Shown: positions 1-8,714 of the stretch, piece by piece
Numbering within the stretch: the first letter of the stretch is position 1
Layout of the letters: each line of letters opens with the position of its first letter
Assembly (NCBI GenBank): GCA_025758065.1
Contig: CP107199.1
Location: 2,081,501 to 2,145,500, forward strand
From: Lachnospiraceae bacterium
Lineage (GTDB): Bacteria > Bacillota > Clostridia > Lachnospirales > Lachnospiraceae
Direction: 5' to 3'
DNA length: 64,000 nt
The notes under the pieces: generated by a model
What the model saw: only the letters and a program-made list of their open reading frames with translations
The model's database searches: none
What the model was told of the DNA's origin: nothing
Translations under genes and position numbers: made by a program

Positions 1-168
1 GGCGTCCGCATCGGTACACCAGCTGTTACCACCAGAGGCTTAAAGGAAGAGGATATGCCAAAGATCGCAGAGTGCATCTGGCTGGCAGCTACTGACTTTG
101 AGAATAAGAAAGAGTATATCAAGGCAGAGGTTACTAAGCTTTGCGATAAGTATCCGCTGTATGAGTAA
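1..168 (+). CDS. glyA: Serine hydroxymethyltransferase, C-terminal end (partial)
   Basis: The window opens inside a reading frame whose last 55 residues read as the C-terminus of a PLP-dependent serine hydroxymethyltransferase. The run RIGTPAVTTRGLKEEDM is the conserved segment of the small domain, and the protein ends KLCDKYPLYE. The enzyme interconverts serine and glycine with tetrahydrofolate in the cytosol. Only the tail is visible, so catalytic residues cannot be checked. A terminator hairpin follows 20 bases after the stop, so glyA ends its transcription unit here. Confidence 0.9.
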   Translation, partial: GVRIGTPAVTTRGLKEEDMPKIAECIWLAATDFENKKEYIKAEVTKLCDKYPLYE

Positions 169-188
169 AAAATACATAAACGGAATAG

Positions 189-230
189 AAAACCCCAGGG
201 AATAGCGGTCCCTGGGGTTTTCGTTTTGTT
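189..230 (+). terminator. Rho-independent terminator after glyA
   Basis: The arms AAAACCCCAGGG (189-200) and CCCTGGGGTTTT (210-221) flank a 9-base loop and are followed by a T-rich tail. It is a strong intrinsic terminator for glyA. With A-runs on the 5' side it could also stop the opposing gene, which ends at 339. Confidence 0.9.
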
Positions 231-338
231 ACTTATTGTGAATACCTGCAATCATTTATTCAGTAGATATTGTAGCATATGAAAAAAATGTTTTTCAAGA
301 TACTGCTTTTATGTATTTGAAATGCCTCAAATATTTTA

Positions 339-3300
339 TTAAGCATTTTCAGCCTTCAGATTCTTCTGGGCCGTAGCCAGCATCAATTTAATACGGTTCA
401 ACTGGTTAACTTCACTGGCACCTGGATCGTAGTCTACAGCGATGATATTGGATTCTGGATAGCTCTTTCGAAGTTCCTTGATCACACCTTTTCCGACAAT
501 GTGGTTTGGCAGGCAGCCAAATGGCTGGGTGCAGATGATATTTTTAACACCGCTGTGGATCAGCTCCAGCATCTCGCCGGTCAAAAACCAGCCTTCGCCA
601 GTCTGGTTTCCTAAGGATACAAAGCCCTTTGCCATTTCTGCAAGATCACGGATCTCAGATGGCGGTGTAAAATGTTTGCTGGCAGCCAGTTCTTTTCTTG
701 CGGTCTTTCTGAAGAACTCTAACAGGGCGATACCTGCGTTGCAGAGTCTTGCAGTGGACTTCTTCATTCCAAGATGTTCAGCCTTGAAATTACTGTTGTA
801 GAAGCAGTAAAGAAGAAAATCCAGCAGATCAGGCATTACAGCCTCTGCGCCTTCTGATTCCAGAAGCTCTACTACATGGTTGTTAGCCAGAGGAGAGAAC
901 TTAACAAGGATCTCGCCTACAATACCAACCTTCGGCTTCTTAATATCAAGACGATTCAGATTGTCAAAATCACGGATAATGCCGCGGATATTTCTGGCAA
1001 ATTCCATCATGGCAGGCTGTCTCTTGGAAAGGGCCCTGATACAGATCTTTTTCCATTTCTCATGGAGTGCGTCTGCACTTCCCGGAACTGCCTCATATGG
1101 TCTGGTTGCATAAAGGACACGCATGAAAATGTCACCGTATACAATAGCCTGCATGGCTTTGGTCATCAGTGGCAGCGTAATAGAGAAACCAGGATTGGTC
1201 TCCATACCGTTTGCATTAACAGAAATAACCGGAACCTGGGGCATACCGGCTTTTTCAAGTGCCCGGCGGATAAATCCGATATAGTTGGAGGCACGGCAGC
1301 CGCCGCCGGTCTGGCTCATAAAGACTGCTGTGCGGTTCAGATCATATTTTCCGGATAACAGTGCGTCCATGATCTGACCAATAACGATCAGGGATGGGTA
1401 GCAGGCATCATTATTTACATACTGAAGACCTACATCTACGGCATTGCGGTTGTGATTCTGCAGGATTTCTATATTATAACCAAAGGCGCGGATGGCAGGC
1501 TCGATCAGGTCAAAATGGATCGGTGACATCTGGGGGCATAATAAGGTGTAATCCTTCTTCATTTCCCTGGTAAACATCACACGGTTGTAAGCGCTGGAAA
1601 CTACTTTCCGTTCATAATGCTTCTGGTCACGTACACGCAGAGCTGCGATGAGAGAACGGATACGGATACGGGCAGCTCCCAGGTTATTTACCTCGTCAAT
1701 CTTTAATACAGTATAGATCTTTCCTGACTTAGTTAAGATCTCAGCAACCTGGTCAGTAGTAACAGCGTCCAGACCGCAGCCAAAGGAATTTAACTGGATC
1801 AGATCCAGGTCATCTCTGGTTTTTACAAAGCTTGCAGCTTCATAAAGACGGGAATGGTACATCCACTGGTCGGTGACAACTAAAGGCCGCTCCACTTTAC
1901 CCATATGGGAAACAGAGTCTTCTGTCAGCACGGCAAAACCATAGGAAGCGATCAGGTCCGGGATACCGTGGTGAATCTCCGGGTCTACATGGTAAGGTCT
2001 TCCGGCCAGTACAATGCCCCGCTTTCCGTGTTCTTTCATCCAGGAAAGAGTTTCTTCCCCTTTTTTCTCCATATCAGAACGGGATGCCAGCAGTTCTTCC
2101 CAGCCAGCGTGGGCTGCCATACGGATCTCAGCTTCCGGGATCTGGAATTTTTTTCCAAATTCCCGTACCAGACCGTCTGTTAAGATCTTTTCATTTGTAA
2201 ATGCCATGAATGGGTTCATGAAATCTACATGCTCTGTTTCTAATTCTTCTACGTTATTTTTAATGTTTTCCGCATAAGAAGTAACCATTGGACAGTTGTA
2301 ATGGTTTCCTGCCTCCGGGCTTTCATTTCGCTCATAAGGGATACATGGGTAGAAGATGAACTTCACGCCCTGGTGTATGAGCCATGAAATATGGCCGTGT
2401 ACCAGCTTGGCCGGATAACACTCAGACTCACTTGGAATGGACTCAATGCCCAGTTCGTAGATCTGTCTGGTAGACTGTGGGGAAAGTGTTACATGGTAGC
2501 GTAGCTTTTTAAAGAAAACAGCCCAGAATGGGAAGTTTTCATACATATTTAAAACTCTCGGGATACCAACCACGCCACGGTCTGATTTATCTAAAGGCAG
2601 CGGTTCATAGTCGAACATTCTGTGATATTTGTAGCCAAACAGGTTGGGGATCTCTTTTTTTGCTTTTGCAAGTCCAAGACCACGCTCGCAGCGGTTCCCG
2701 GAAATATAGTGGCGTCCGCTTCCGAACTGGTTGATGGTTAAAACGCAATGGTTATTGCAGCCTTTGCACCTGGTCATAGAGGTGGTGTACTGCAGTCCGA
2801 TGATCTTATCCAGAGGCAGCATGGTGGTCTCTTTTTCACCGGCCATGTGGAAACGTTCTTTTGCGATCAGTGCTGCGCCGAAAGCTCCCATGATACCGGC
2901 AATGTCCGGGCGGACTGCACGGCAGCCAGAGATCTTCTCAAAGCTGCGAAGAACGGCGTCATTATAGAAGGTACCGCCCTGCACAACTACATGTTTTCCA
3001 AGATCAGAGGCGTTGGTGATCTTGATCACCTTAAATAAAGCATTTTTAATAACAGAGTAAGCCAGACCTGCGGAAATATCAGCAACAGTTGCGCCCTCTT
3101 TCTGTGCCTGTTTTACGTTGGAGTTCATAAATACAGTACAGCGGGTACCAAGATCTGTAGGATTTTTTGCAAATAATGCTTCTTTTGCGAAATCTTTTAC
3201 GCTGTAATTTAAGCTTTTTGCGAAAGTTTCAATAAAAGAACCACATCCTGAGGAACATGCCTCATTTAACTGTACGCTGTCTACAGTTCCGTCTTTGATC

Positions 3301-4598
3301 TTAATGCACTTCATATCCTGTCCGCCTATGTCCAGGATACAGTCAACTTCCGGCTCAAAGAAAGCAGCTGCATAATAGTGGGAAATGGTCTCAACTTCTC
3401 CTTCATCTAACATAAGAGCAGCCTTTAAAAGGGCTTCCCCGTATCCGGTAGAGCAGGAGTAAGCAATATGGGCTGTTTTAGGAAGCTGTTCTTTGATCTC
3501 TGTTACTGCACGGATGGCAGTTGCTAAAGGACTACCATTATTATTATCATAAAAACGGTATAATAAAGTGCCGTCTTCTCCCACCAGAGCTGCTTTGGTA
3601 GTGGTAGAACCGGCATCAATGCCCAGATAGCAGTTTCCTTTGTAAGAAGAAAGGTCGCCGGAGCGCACATGGTTGTGACCGTGATCTTCGGTAAAAGCAT
3701 CATATTCTGCCTGATCCTTAAACAGGGGATCCATACGCTTTACTTCAAAATCCATTTTAATGCCATTGGAAAGGGTGTTGATCATGTGGGTAATAGCTAC
3801 CGGTTTCTGCCCTTCCTTTGGGTTCATGGCAGCGCCTACAGCTGCAAACAGATGGGAGTGATCCGGTGCAATGGTCTGTTCCGGAGTCAGGTGCAGTGTG
3901 CGCACAAAGGCTTTTCTCAGTTCAGGAAGGAAATGTAAAGGTCCGCCTAAAAAGGCAACATTTCCCCGGATAGGTTTACCACAGGCAAGACCACTGATGG
4001 TCTGGTTTACTACTGCCTGGAAAATAGAGGCAGCCAGATCTTCCCTGGTAGCGCCGTCATTGATCAGCGGTTGTATATCAGATTTTGCGAAAACGCCGCA
4101 GCGGGCTGCGATAGGATAGATAGCCTTGTAATCTTTGGCATATGTATTCAGTCCGGCAGCATCAGTTTGTAAAAGAGATGCCATCTGGTCAATAAAAGAT
4201 CCGGTTCCTCCTGCACAGATACCGTTCATGCGCTGGTCGATGCCGCCTGTAAAGTAAATGATCTTGGCATCTTCGCCGCCTAACTCAATGGCCACGTCGG
4301 TCTGTGGTGCGTAGTCCTGGAGAGCAGAAGCAACTGCCACAACTTCCTGGACAAAAGGAACTTGTAAGTGAGATGAAAGTGTAAGGCCGCCGGAGCCGGT
4401 GATCACCGGGATAATATCAATGGGGCCGGTCTGGTTTAAGGCTTTCTTTAAAAGTCCAGCCAGAGTTTCCTGAATATTGGCATAATGACGCTCATAATCG
4501 GAGAATATAATATGAAGATCCTGATCCAGTAATGCAACTTTGACAGTTGTTGAACCGATATCGATCCCCAGGGTGTAATAAGTTGTAGTCTGATCCAT
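339..4598 (-). CDS. Giant 2-hydroxyacyl-CoA dehydratase activase-type protein (BadF/HgdC ATPase fusion)
   Basis: This 1419-residue protein fuses two ASKHA-fold ATPase domains of the BadF/BadG/HgdC family to long C-terminal regions like those of dehydratase-component-related proteins. Domain 1 (about residues 8-260) has GIDIGSTTVK, GGEDAK and CAGGTGSF. Domain 2 (about 325-590) has GIDAGSTTTK, DIGGQDMK and ACSSGCGSF. A Cys-rich knuckle, CKGCNNHC, follows near residue 615. Later ECYP and DACYP motifs resemble those in HgdB-like subunits. Both GGTGSF/SGCGSF cysteines, which hold the [4Fe-4S] cluster in HgdC dimers, are present, so one chain may form its own pseudo-dimer. HgdC-type activases use ATP to drive low-potential electron transfer. 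The substrate of these fused proteins is not known to me. The start is supported by an AAAGGAGGTAAGG Shine-Dalgarno just upstream. It is monocistronic between opposing terminators. Confidence 0.85.
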   Translation of the reverse strand: MDQTTTYYTLGIDIGSTTVKVALLDQDLHIIFSDYERHYANIQETLAGLLKKALNQTGPIDIIPVITGSGGLTLSSHLQVPFVQEVVAVASALQDYAPQTDVAIELGGEDAKIIYFTGGIDQRMNGICAGGTGSFIDQMASLLQTDAAGLNTYAKDYKAIYPIAARCGVFAKSDIQPLINDGATREDLAASIFQAVVNQTISGLACGKPIRGNVAFLGGPLHFLPELRKAFVRTLHLTPEQTIAPDHSHLFAAVGAAMNPKEGQKPVAITHMINTLSNGIKMDFEVKRMDPLFKDQAEYDAFTEDHGHNHVRSGDLSSYKGNCYLGIDAGSTTTKAALVGEDGTLLYRFYDNNNGSPLATAIRAVTEIKEQLPKTAHIAYSCSTGYGEALLKAALMLDEGEVETISHYYAAAFFEPEVDCILDIGGQDMKCIKIKDGTVDSVQLNEACSSGCGSFIETFAKSLNYSVKDFAKEALFAKNPTDLGTRCTVFMNSNVKQAQKEGATVADISAGLAYSVIKNALFKVIKITNASDLGKHVVVQGGTFYNDAVLRSFEKISGCRAVRPDIAGIMGAFGAALIAKERFHMAGEKETTMLPLDKIIGLQYTTSMTRCKGCNNHCVLTINQFGSGRHYISGNRCERGLGLAKAKKEIPNLFGYKYHRMFDYEPLPLDKSDRGVVGIPRVLNMYENFPFWAVFFKKLRYHVTLSPQSTRQIYELGIESIPSESECYPAKLVHGHISWLIHQGVKFIFYPCIPYERNESPEAGNHYNCPMVTSYAENIKNNVEELETEHVDFMNPFMAFTNEKILTDGLVREFGKKFQIPEAEIRMAAHAGWEELLASRSDMEKKGEETLSWMKEHGKRGIVLAGRPYHVDPEIHHGIPDLIASYGFAVLTEDSVSHMGKVERPLVVTDQWMYHSRLYEAASFVKTRDDLDLIQLNSFGCGLDAVTTDQVAEILTKSGKIYTVLKIDEVNNLGAARIRIRSLIAALRVRDQKHYERKVVSSAYNRVMFTREMKKDYTLLCPQMSPIHFDLIEPAIRAFGYNIEILQNHNRNAVDVGLQYVNNDACYPSLIVIGQIMDALLSGKYDLNRTAVFMSQTGGGCRASNYIGFIRRALEKAGMPQVPVISVNANGMETNPGFSITLPLMTKAMQAIVYGDIFMRVLYATRPYEAVPGSADALHEKWKKICIRALSKRQPAMMEFARNIRGIIRDFDNLNRLDIKKPKVGIVGEILVKFSPLANNHVVELLESEGAEAVMPDLLDFLLYCFYNSNFKAEHLGMKKSTARLCNAGIALLEFFRKTARKELAASKHFTPPSEIRDLAEMAKGFVSLGNQTGEGWFLTGEMLELIHSGVKNIICTQPFGCLPNHIVGKGVIKELRKSYPESNIIAVDYDPGASEVNQLNRIKLMLATAQKNLKAENA

Positions 4599-4797
4599 AG
4601 TATACGGGGATACCCCTTACCTCCTTTGTAACTTAATGTTCTCCCAACATCTTGCTTATTAGAACATCATGTCTCTTGTTGCGTTTTCGGGATCAAAGCC
4701 CAAAAAAGCACATTACAGTCTAACACAATCCCATCGGATTAGCAATTGTTAAAGGGGGTTAAGAAAATGTAAAGAAAATGAAAAAATTTGAAACGAT

Positions 4798-4826
4798 TTG
4801 ACAAAAACAGGGTCAGTTACTATAAT
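4798..4826 (+). promoter_or_regulatory. Consensus sigma-A promoter for corA
   Basis: A perfect -35 TTGACA (4798-4803), a 17-base spacer and a perfect -10 TATAAT (4821-4826). Transcription would start near 4833, about 28 bases before the ATG, with GGGGGAGA as ribosome binding site at about 4846-4853. Confidence 0.92.
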
Positions 4827-4860
4827 GTAGAATGAAAATTCAAAATGGGGGAGATTTCGC

Positions 4861-5802
4861 ATGATACGGATTTTCAAGACAGAAGATGGCGCTATGCATG
4901 AAAAAGAAGAGATGGAGCCAGGCTCATGGATCGCCCTGACCAATCCTACCGCTTCGGAGATCTTAGAGATCGCTGATGCGTGCCAGATCGATCCGGACCA
5001 TCTGAAGGCACCTCTGGATGAGGAAGAGCGCTCACGTATAGAGGCAGAAGATGAATATACGCTGATACTGGTGGATATTCCTTCTATAGAAGAGAGAAAC
5101 GGGAAAGACTGGTTTGTGACCATTCCTATGGCGATCATTACGACCAAGGATATGCTTATAACCGTCTGCCTGGAGGAGACCCCTGTCCTTACCGCCTTTA
5201 TGGACGGAAGAGTCAGGGACTTCCACACATTTATGAAAACAAGGTTTATCTTACAGATCCTTTATAAAAATGCCACCCAGTATCTGCAGTACCTGCGTAT
5301 TATTGATAAAAAGAGTGAAGTCATTGAAAATAAGCTTCACCAGTCCCAGAAAAATGAGGAACTGATCGAACTGTTAGAGCTTCAAAAATCGCTGGTGTAC
5401 TTTACCACTTCCCTTCGTTCCAATGAAGTAGTGCTGGAGAAGTTATTAAGGATTGATAAGATCAAGAAGTATCCGGAAGATACAGATCTTCTGGAAGATG
5501 TAATCGTTGAGAATAAGCAGGCTATGGAGATGACCAGTATTTACAATGGCATCTTAAGCGGTACTATGGATACCTTTGCCTCTGTTATTTCTAACAATTT
5601 AAATATTGTTATGAAATTTTTGGCAACTGTTACCATTGTTATGTCTATTCCTACCATGATCGCAAGCTTTTATGGTATGAACGTAAGAGCCAGCGGAATG
5701 CCTTTTGCAGAAAGTCCATATGGTTTCGGCATCGTGCTTTTCTTTACTTTGTTATTGACTTTGATCGTTGCTTATATATTTAATAAGAAAGATCTGTTTT
5801 AA
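4861..5802 (+). CDS. corA: CorA-family divalent cation (Mg2+) transporter
   Basis: This 313-residue protein has a cytoplasmic N-terminal alpha/beta domain, a long helical stalk (about 130-240) and two C-terminal membrane helices. The signature YGMNV near residue 275 is the CorA selectivity motif at the end of the first transmembrane helix, and the chain ends in the basic KKDLF tail typical of the family. CorA pentamers import Mg2+, and some relatives carry Co2+, Ni2+ or Zn2+. Length is normal. It has its own consensus promoter and no operon partner, and a palindromic element (5819-5981) follows the stop. An Mg-responsive leader is unlikely because the 5' UTR is only about 28 bases. Confidence 0.92.
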   Translation: MIRIFKTEDGAMHEKEEMEPGSWIALTNPTASEILEIADACQIDPDHLKAPLDEEERSRIEAEDEYTLILVDIPSIEERNGKDWFVTIPMAIITTKDMLITVCLEETPVLTAFMDGRVRDFHTFMKTRFILQILYKNATQYLQYLRIIDKKSEVIENKLHQSQKNEELIELLELQKSLVYFTTSLRSNEVVLEKLLRIDKIKKYPEDTDLLEDVIVENKQAMEMTSIYNGILSGTMDTFASVISNNLNIVMKFLATVTIVMSIPTMIASFYGMNVRASGMPFAESPYGFGIVLFFTLLLTLIVAYIFNKKDLF

Positions 5803-5818
5803 AGTAAGTTGAAATATA

Positions 5819-5981
5819 ATGTCCTCTCGGAGTCTTTCCTGTACCTGCCTTTGTGGCCGATTTTCCGCCAGTCGCACCCGAATTTCATCACCGTACGCAC
5901 CGCGTACGCCTCAGAAATTTGGGCACAACTAACAAAAAATCTTCTCACAAAATCAGGCACAGAAAGATTCCGGGAGAACAT
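5819..5981. repeat. Family A palindromic element, full copy A1
   Basis: This 163-bp element has terminal inverted repeats: left ATGTCCTCTCGGAGTCTTTC against right GAAAGATTCCGGGAGAACAT. The whole unit is one long imperfect palindrome with an inner CGTACGC/GCGTACG stem. It matches 13044-13205 along its length and, over half its length, 10953-11007, 12153-12205 and 34288-34340. It lies between corA and the rhomboid-like gene. Its minus strand keeps an ATG-initiated frame that is also open in A2. No transposase is present, so it resembles a non-autonomous MITE. Confidence 0.85.
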
Positions 5982-6001
5982 ATAAAAAAAGGAGTTTTTA
6001 A

Positions 6002-6874
6002 ATGGAAAAATTTTCCAATAACTGGAAACGGCGGAGAGGAAATTTCATGGGAGGCAGAAGTATCATTGATATTGTGTGTGCCCTGGAGATCCTTGGAGTG
6101 GTTCTTTTTCTGACAGCACCGCAGTTTGTGATGAACTATCTGATCTTAAATCCTGCGGCTATCCTTCACGGCCAGATCTGGCGTATTGTTACATTTTTAG
6201 TGTACCCACCTGCCATTACAGGTTCTGATGCCATTATGTTTGTGCTGATGAATGCTCTGGGCATTTATTGTATCCGTGCTTTTGGTATGATCGTAGAACA
6301 GGTATGGGGAAAATTCCGCTTTAACTGCTATATTATTGGAGGCGTGCTACTGCATTCTGCTGCTGCTATTGGTATTTACCTGGTAACAGGACTTTCGCTG
6401 CCCCTGTTTCCAACTTATTTAGTTTATTCTTTCTTCTTTGTATTTGCCCTGATGTTCCCGGATATGCAGGTACTGTTTATGATGGTACTTCCATTAAAAG
6501 CAAGCTGGATCGCAGTGGCAGAGGCAGGAATTTATATTTATTCCTTTATTACAGGCGGACTGATCGAAAAGATTGAGATCGTTATAAGCCTGATCCTCAT
6601 CGGTATCTTCTTTGGATGGATGACCTTTGCAGGTCCTTCCGGTTTTAAGCAGAAGAAACGATCCCAGGAGTTCCAGAAGACTACCCAGAAAATGAAGGTG
6701 GTAAAAAGAGGGCATAAATGTGCAGTCTGCGGACGCACAGATAAAGACAGTCCTGGTATGGAATTCCGTTATTGTTCTAAATGTGAAGGCAATTATGAAT
6801 ATTGCATGGATCATTTGTATACACACAAGCATGTCAAAAAAGAGGATGCTGATAACAATAATGTAGATAATTAA
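6002..6874 (+). CDS. Rhomboid-like multi-pass membrane protein with C-terminal zinc ribbon
   Basis: This 290-residue protein has about five to six hydrophobic helices (about 20-215). ILHGQIWRIVTFLVYP looks like the first loop/helix entry of rhomboid-fold proteins, and PDMQVLFMMVLPLKASW resembles their later conserved segment. I see neither the GxSG serine motif nor a catalytic histidine, so it is probably a rhomboid pseudoprotease. The last 55 residues carry CAVC (about 239-242), FRYCSKC (about 255-262) and YCMDHLYTHKH, enough Cys and His for a zinc ribbon or cross-brace. The ATG follows AAAAAAAGGAG by a normal spacing, directly after repeat A1. Function unknown; the family resemblance is by eye. 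Confidence 0.65.
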   Translation: MEKFSNNWKRRRGNFMGGRSIIDIVCALEILGVVLFLTAPQFVMNYLILNPAAILHGQIWRIVTFLVYPPAITGSDAIMFVLMNALGIYCIRAFGMIVEQVWGKFRFNCYIIGGVLLHSAAAIGIYLVTGLSLPLFPTYLVYSFFFVFALMFPDMQVLFMMVLPLKASWIAVAEAGIYIYSFITGGLIEKIEIVISLILIGIFFGWMTFAGPSGFKQKKRSQEFQKTTQKMKVVKRGHKCAVCGRTDKDSPGMEFRYCSKCEGNYEYCMDHLYTHKHVKKEDADNNNVDN

Positions 6875-6905
6875 TGTGAACAGCATACTCTGCGCTCCCA
6901 TACTG

Positions 6906-6932
6906 CAGATCCCCACTTGCCCTGGGATTTTT
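6906..6932 (+). terminator. Weak terminator-like hairpin before pyk
   Basis: ATCCC and GGGAT arms close around a short loop and are followed by six T residues. The stem is short, so partial read-through into pyk is possible. Confidence 0.5.
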
Positions 6933-7021
6933 TATCTTTGTTTCAGGGGCATAAAAAGGCAGTAGAAGAGCGGATATACTATTAACCCCAATAACATTTA
7001 TTTATGGAGGAATTTGAAAAC

Positions 7022-8458
7022 ATGAAGAAAACTAAGATCGTCTGCACTATGGGCCCCAACACAAATGACAAGAACATTATGCTGGAACTGGCTAAAAATG
7101 GAATGGACGTAGCTCGTTTTAACTTCTCCCACGGTGATTATGCAGAGCATCAGAGCCGTCTGGAAATCTTAAAAGAAGTAAGAAAGGAACTGGACCGGCC
7201 GGTAGCAGCTCTTCTTGATACAAAGGGACCGGAGATCCGTACCGGTGTATTAAAAGATGGAAAAAAAGTTTCTTTAAAGGAAGGACAGACCTTTACTTTA
7301 ACTACCAGAGAGATCATTGGTGATGAGACTATTACCCATATAAACTACTCTGGCCTGAATGAGGACGTTGCAGCCGGAAATAAGATCCTGATCGATGACG
7401 GTCTGATCGAGCTGGAAGTGGAAAAGGTAGAAGGTACAGAGATTGTTTGTACTGTTATCAATGGTGGTGAGTTAGGTGAGAAAAAGGGTGTAAATGTTCC
7501 TAATGTAAAGATCAAGCTTCCGGCGCTGACTGAAAAAGATAAAGAAGATATCCGTTTTGGCATCAAGCAGGGCTTTGATTTTATTGCAGCTTCTTTTGTC
7601 CGTACTGCTGACTGTATCCGTGAGATCAAGTCTATGCTGGATTCTGAAGGTTCTGCCATCAAAGTCATCGCTAAGATCGAAAATGCAGAAGGTATTGATA
7701 ATTTAGATGAGATCATTGCAGTTGCAGACGGCATTATGGTAGCAAGAGGTGATATGGGTGTTGAGATCCCGGCACAGGAAGTTCCACATATCCAGAAGGA
7801 GATCATCCGCAAGTGCAACGAGGCATGCAAGACTGTTATCACTGCAACCCAGATGTTAGACTCCATGATCCGCAATCCAAGACCTACCAGAGCAGAGGTT
7901 ACGGACGTTGCCAATGCTGTTTATGATGGTACTGATGCAGTGATGCTTTCAGGTGAAACTGCTATGGGTAAATATCCGGTTGACGCATTAAAAATGATGG
8001 TATCTATTGTTGAAGAGACCGAAGCTTACCTGGATTACAGCGCATATCGCCGCCGTAAAGTAACAGAGGAGAATATGAAGAACATCTCCAATGCAGTCTG
8101 CGCAGCTTCTGTTTCTACTGCACATGATATTGGCGCTGATTATATTATCGCCCCAAGTATCACAGGATTTACATCTATGATGCTTTCCAAGTGGAGACCG
8201 GCAGCACGTATCATTGGTATGTCCCCAAGCACTACTACTGTCCGTCAGATGATGCTTCAGTGGGGTGTAACACCTATATGGTCCCGTCGTGCAGAGAGTA
8301 CGGATGAGCTGATTGAAAACTCTTTAGAAGAGTTAAAGAGCGGCAATGTGATCAAATCTGGTGATCTGGCCGTTATTACCGCAGGCATTGTTACCTATGC
8401 AAGACGTCACGAGGCAGCAGCAGCTACCAATATCATGCGTGTGGTAAGTGTGGACTAG
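7022..8458 (+). CDS. pyk: Pyruvate kinase
   Basis: This 478-residue enzyme converts phosphoenolpyruvate and ADP to pyruvate and ATP, the last step of glycolysis. Landmarks are KTKIVCTMGPN at the N-terminus, the FNFSHGD loop, LLDTKGPEIRTG, the catalytic region VIAKIENAEG with VARGDMGVE, and ATQMLDSM. It ends after the allosteric domain, without the extra PEP-utilizer domain of Bacillus-type enzymes. I chose ATG 7022 rather than the in-frame ATG at 7004: GGAGG at 7006-7010 lies between them with correct spacing, and the protein then starts MKKTKIVCTMGPN as in homologues. Confidence 0.96.
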   Translation: MKKTKIVCTMGPNTNDKNIMLELAKNGMDVARFNFSHGDYAEHQSRLEILKEVRKELDRPVAALLDTKGPEIRTGVLKDGKKVSLKEGQTFTLTTREIIGDETITHINYSGLNEDVAAGNKILIDDGLIELEVEKVEGTEIVCTVINGGELGEKKGVNVPNVKIKLPALTEKDKEDIRFGIKQGFDFIAASFVRTADCIREIKSMLDSEGSAIKVIAKIENAEGIDNLDEIIAVADGIMVARGDMGVEIPAQEVPHIQKEIIRKCNEACKTVITATQMLDSMIRNPRPTRAEVTDVANAVYDGTDAVMLSGETAMGKYPVDALKMMVSIVEETEAYLDYSAYRRRKVTEENMKNISNAVCAASVSTAHDIGADYIIAPSITGFTSMMLSKWRPAARIIGMSPSTTTVRQMMLQWGVTPIWSRRAESTDELIENSLEELKSGNVIKSGDLAVITAGIVTYARRHEAAAATNIMRVVSVD

Positions 8459-8494
8459 TGCAATCAGTACAGTTATTTACCAAATGATGTGCTG
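8459..8494. repeat. Family B palindromic element, right-end remnant
   Basis: The run CAGTACAGTTATTTAC and its flanks match the right end of the full family B element at 47459-47623, with changes in about six positions. It begins at the pyk stop codon. The left half is missing, so this is a decayed or truncated copy. Confidence 0.65.
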
Positions 8495-8566
8495 GTAAGC
8501 TGGTCTGCATCAGATTTTTTACCTTTTAACTTTGATATCAACAAAATAATACTGGACAAGGAAGTC

Positions 8567-8622
8567 TGCCTGGGAGTACAATTATCCGCAAAGGAAATGG
8601 TACTCCCTTACAGGCTTTTTTA
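8567..8622 (+). terminator. Terminator between pyk and lysA
   Basis: GCCTGGGAGTAC (8568-8579) pairs with GTACTCCCTTACAGGC (8600-8615), with a two-base mismatch, and a T-run follows to 8621. It probably ends the pyk transcript. Confidence 0.8.
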
Positions 8623-8714
8623 TATATCAGGATTTTCTGATAAATATACAAAAGTTTTGCATAAATTACCATTGTGCAAAGCAAAGATCCCCCGCAGGGA
8701 AAGGAGACAAGATT

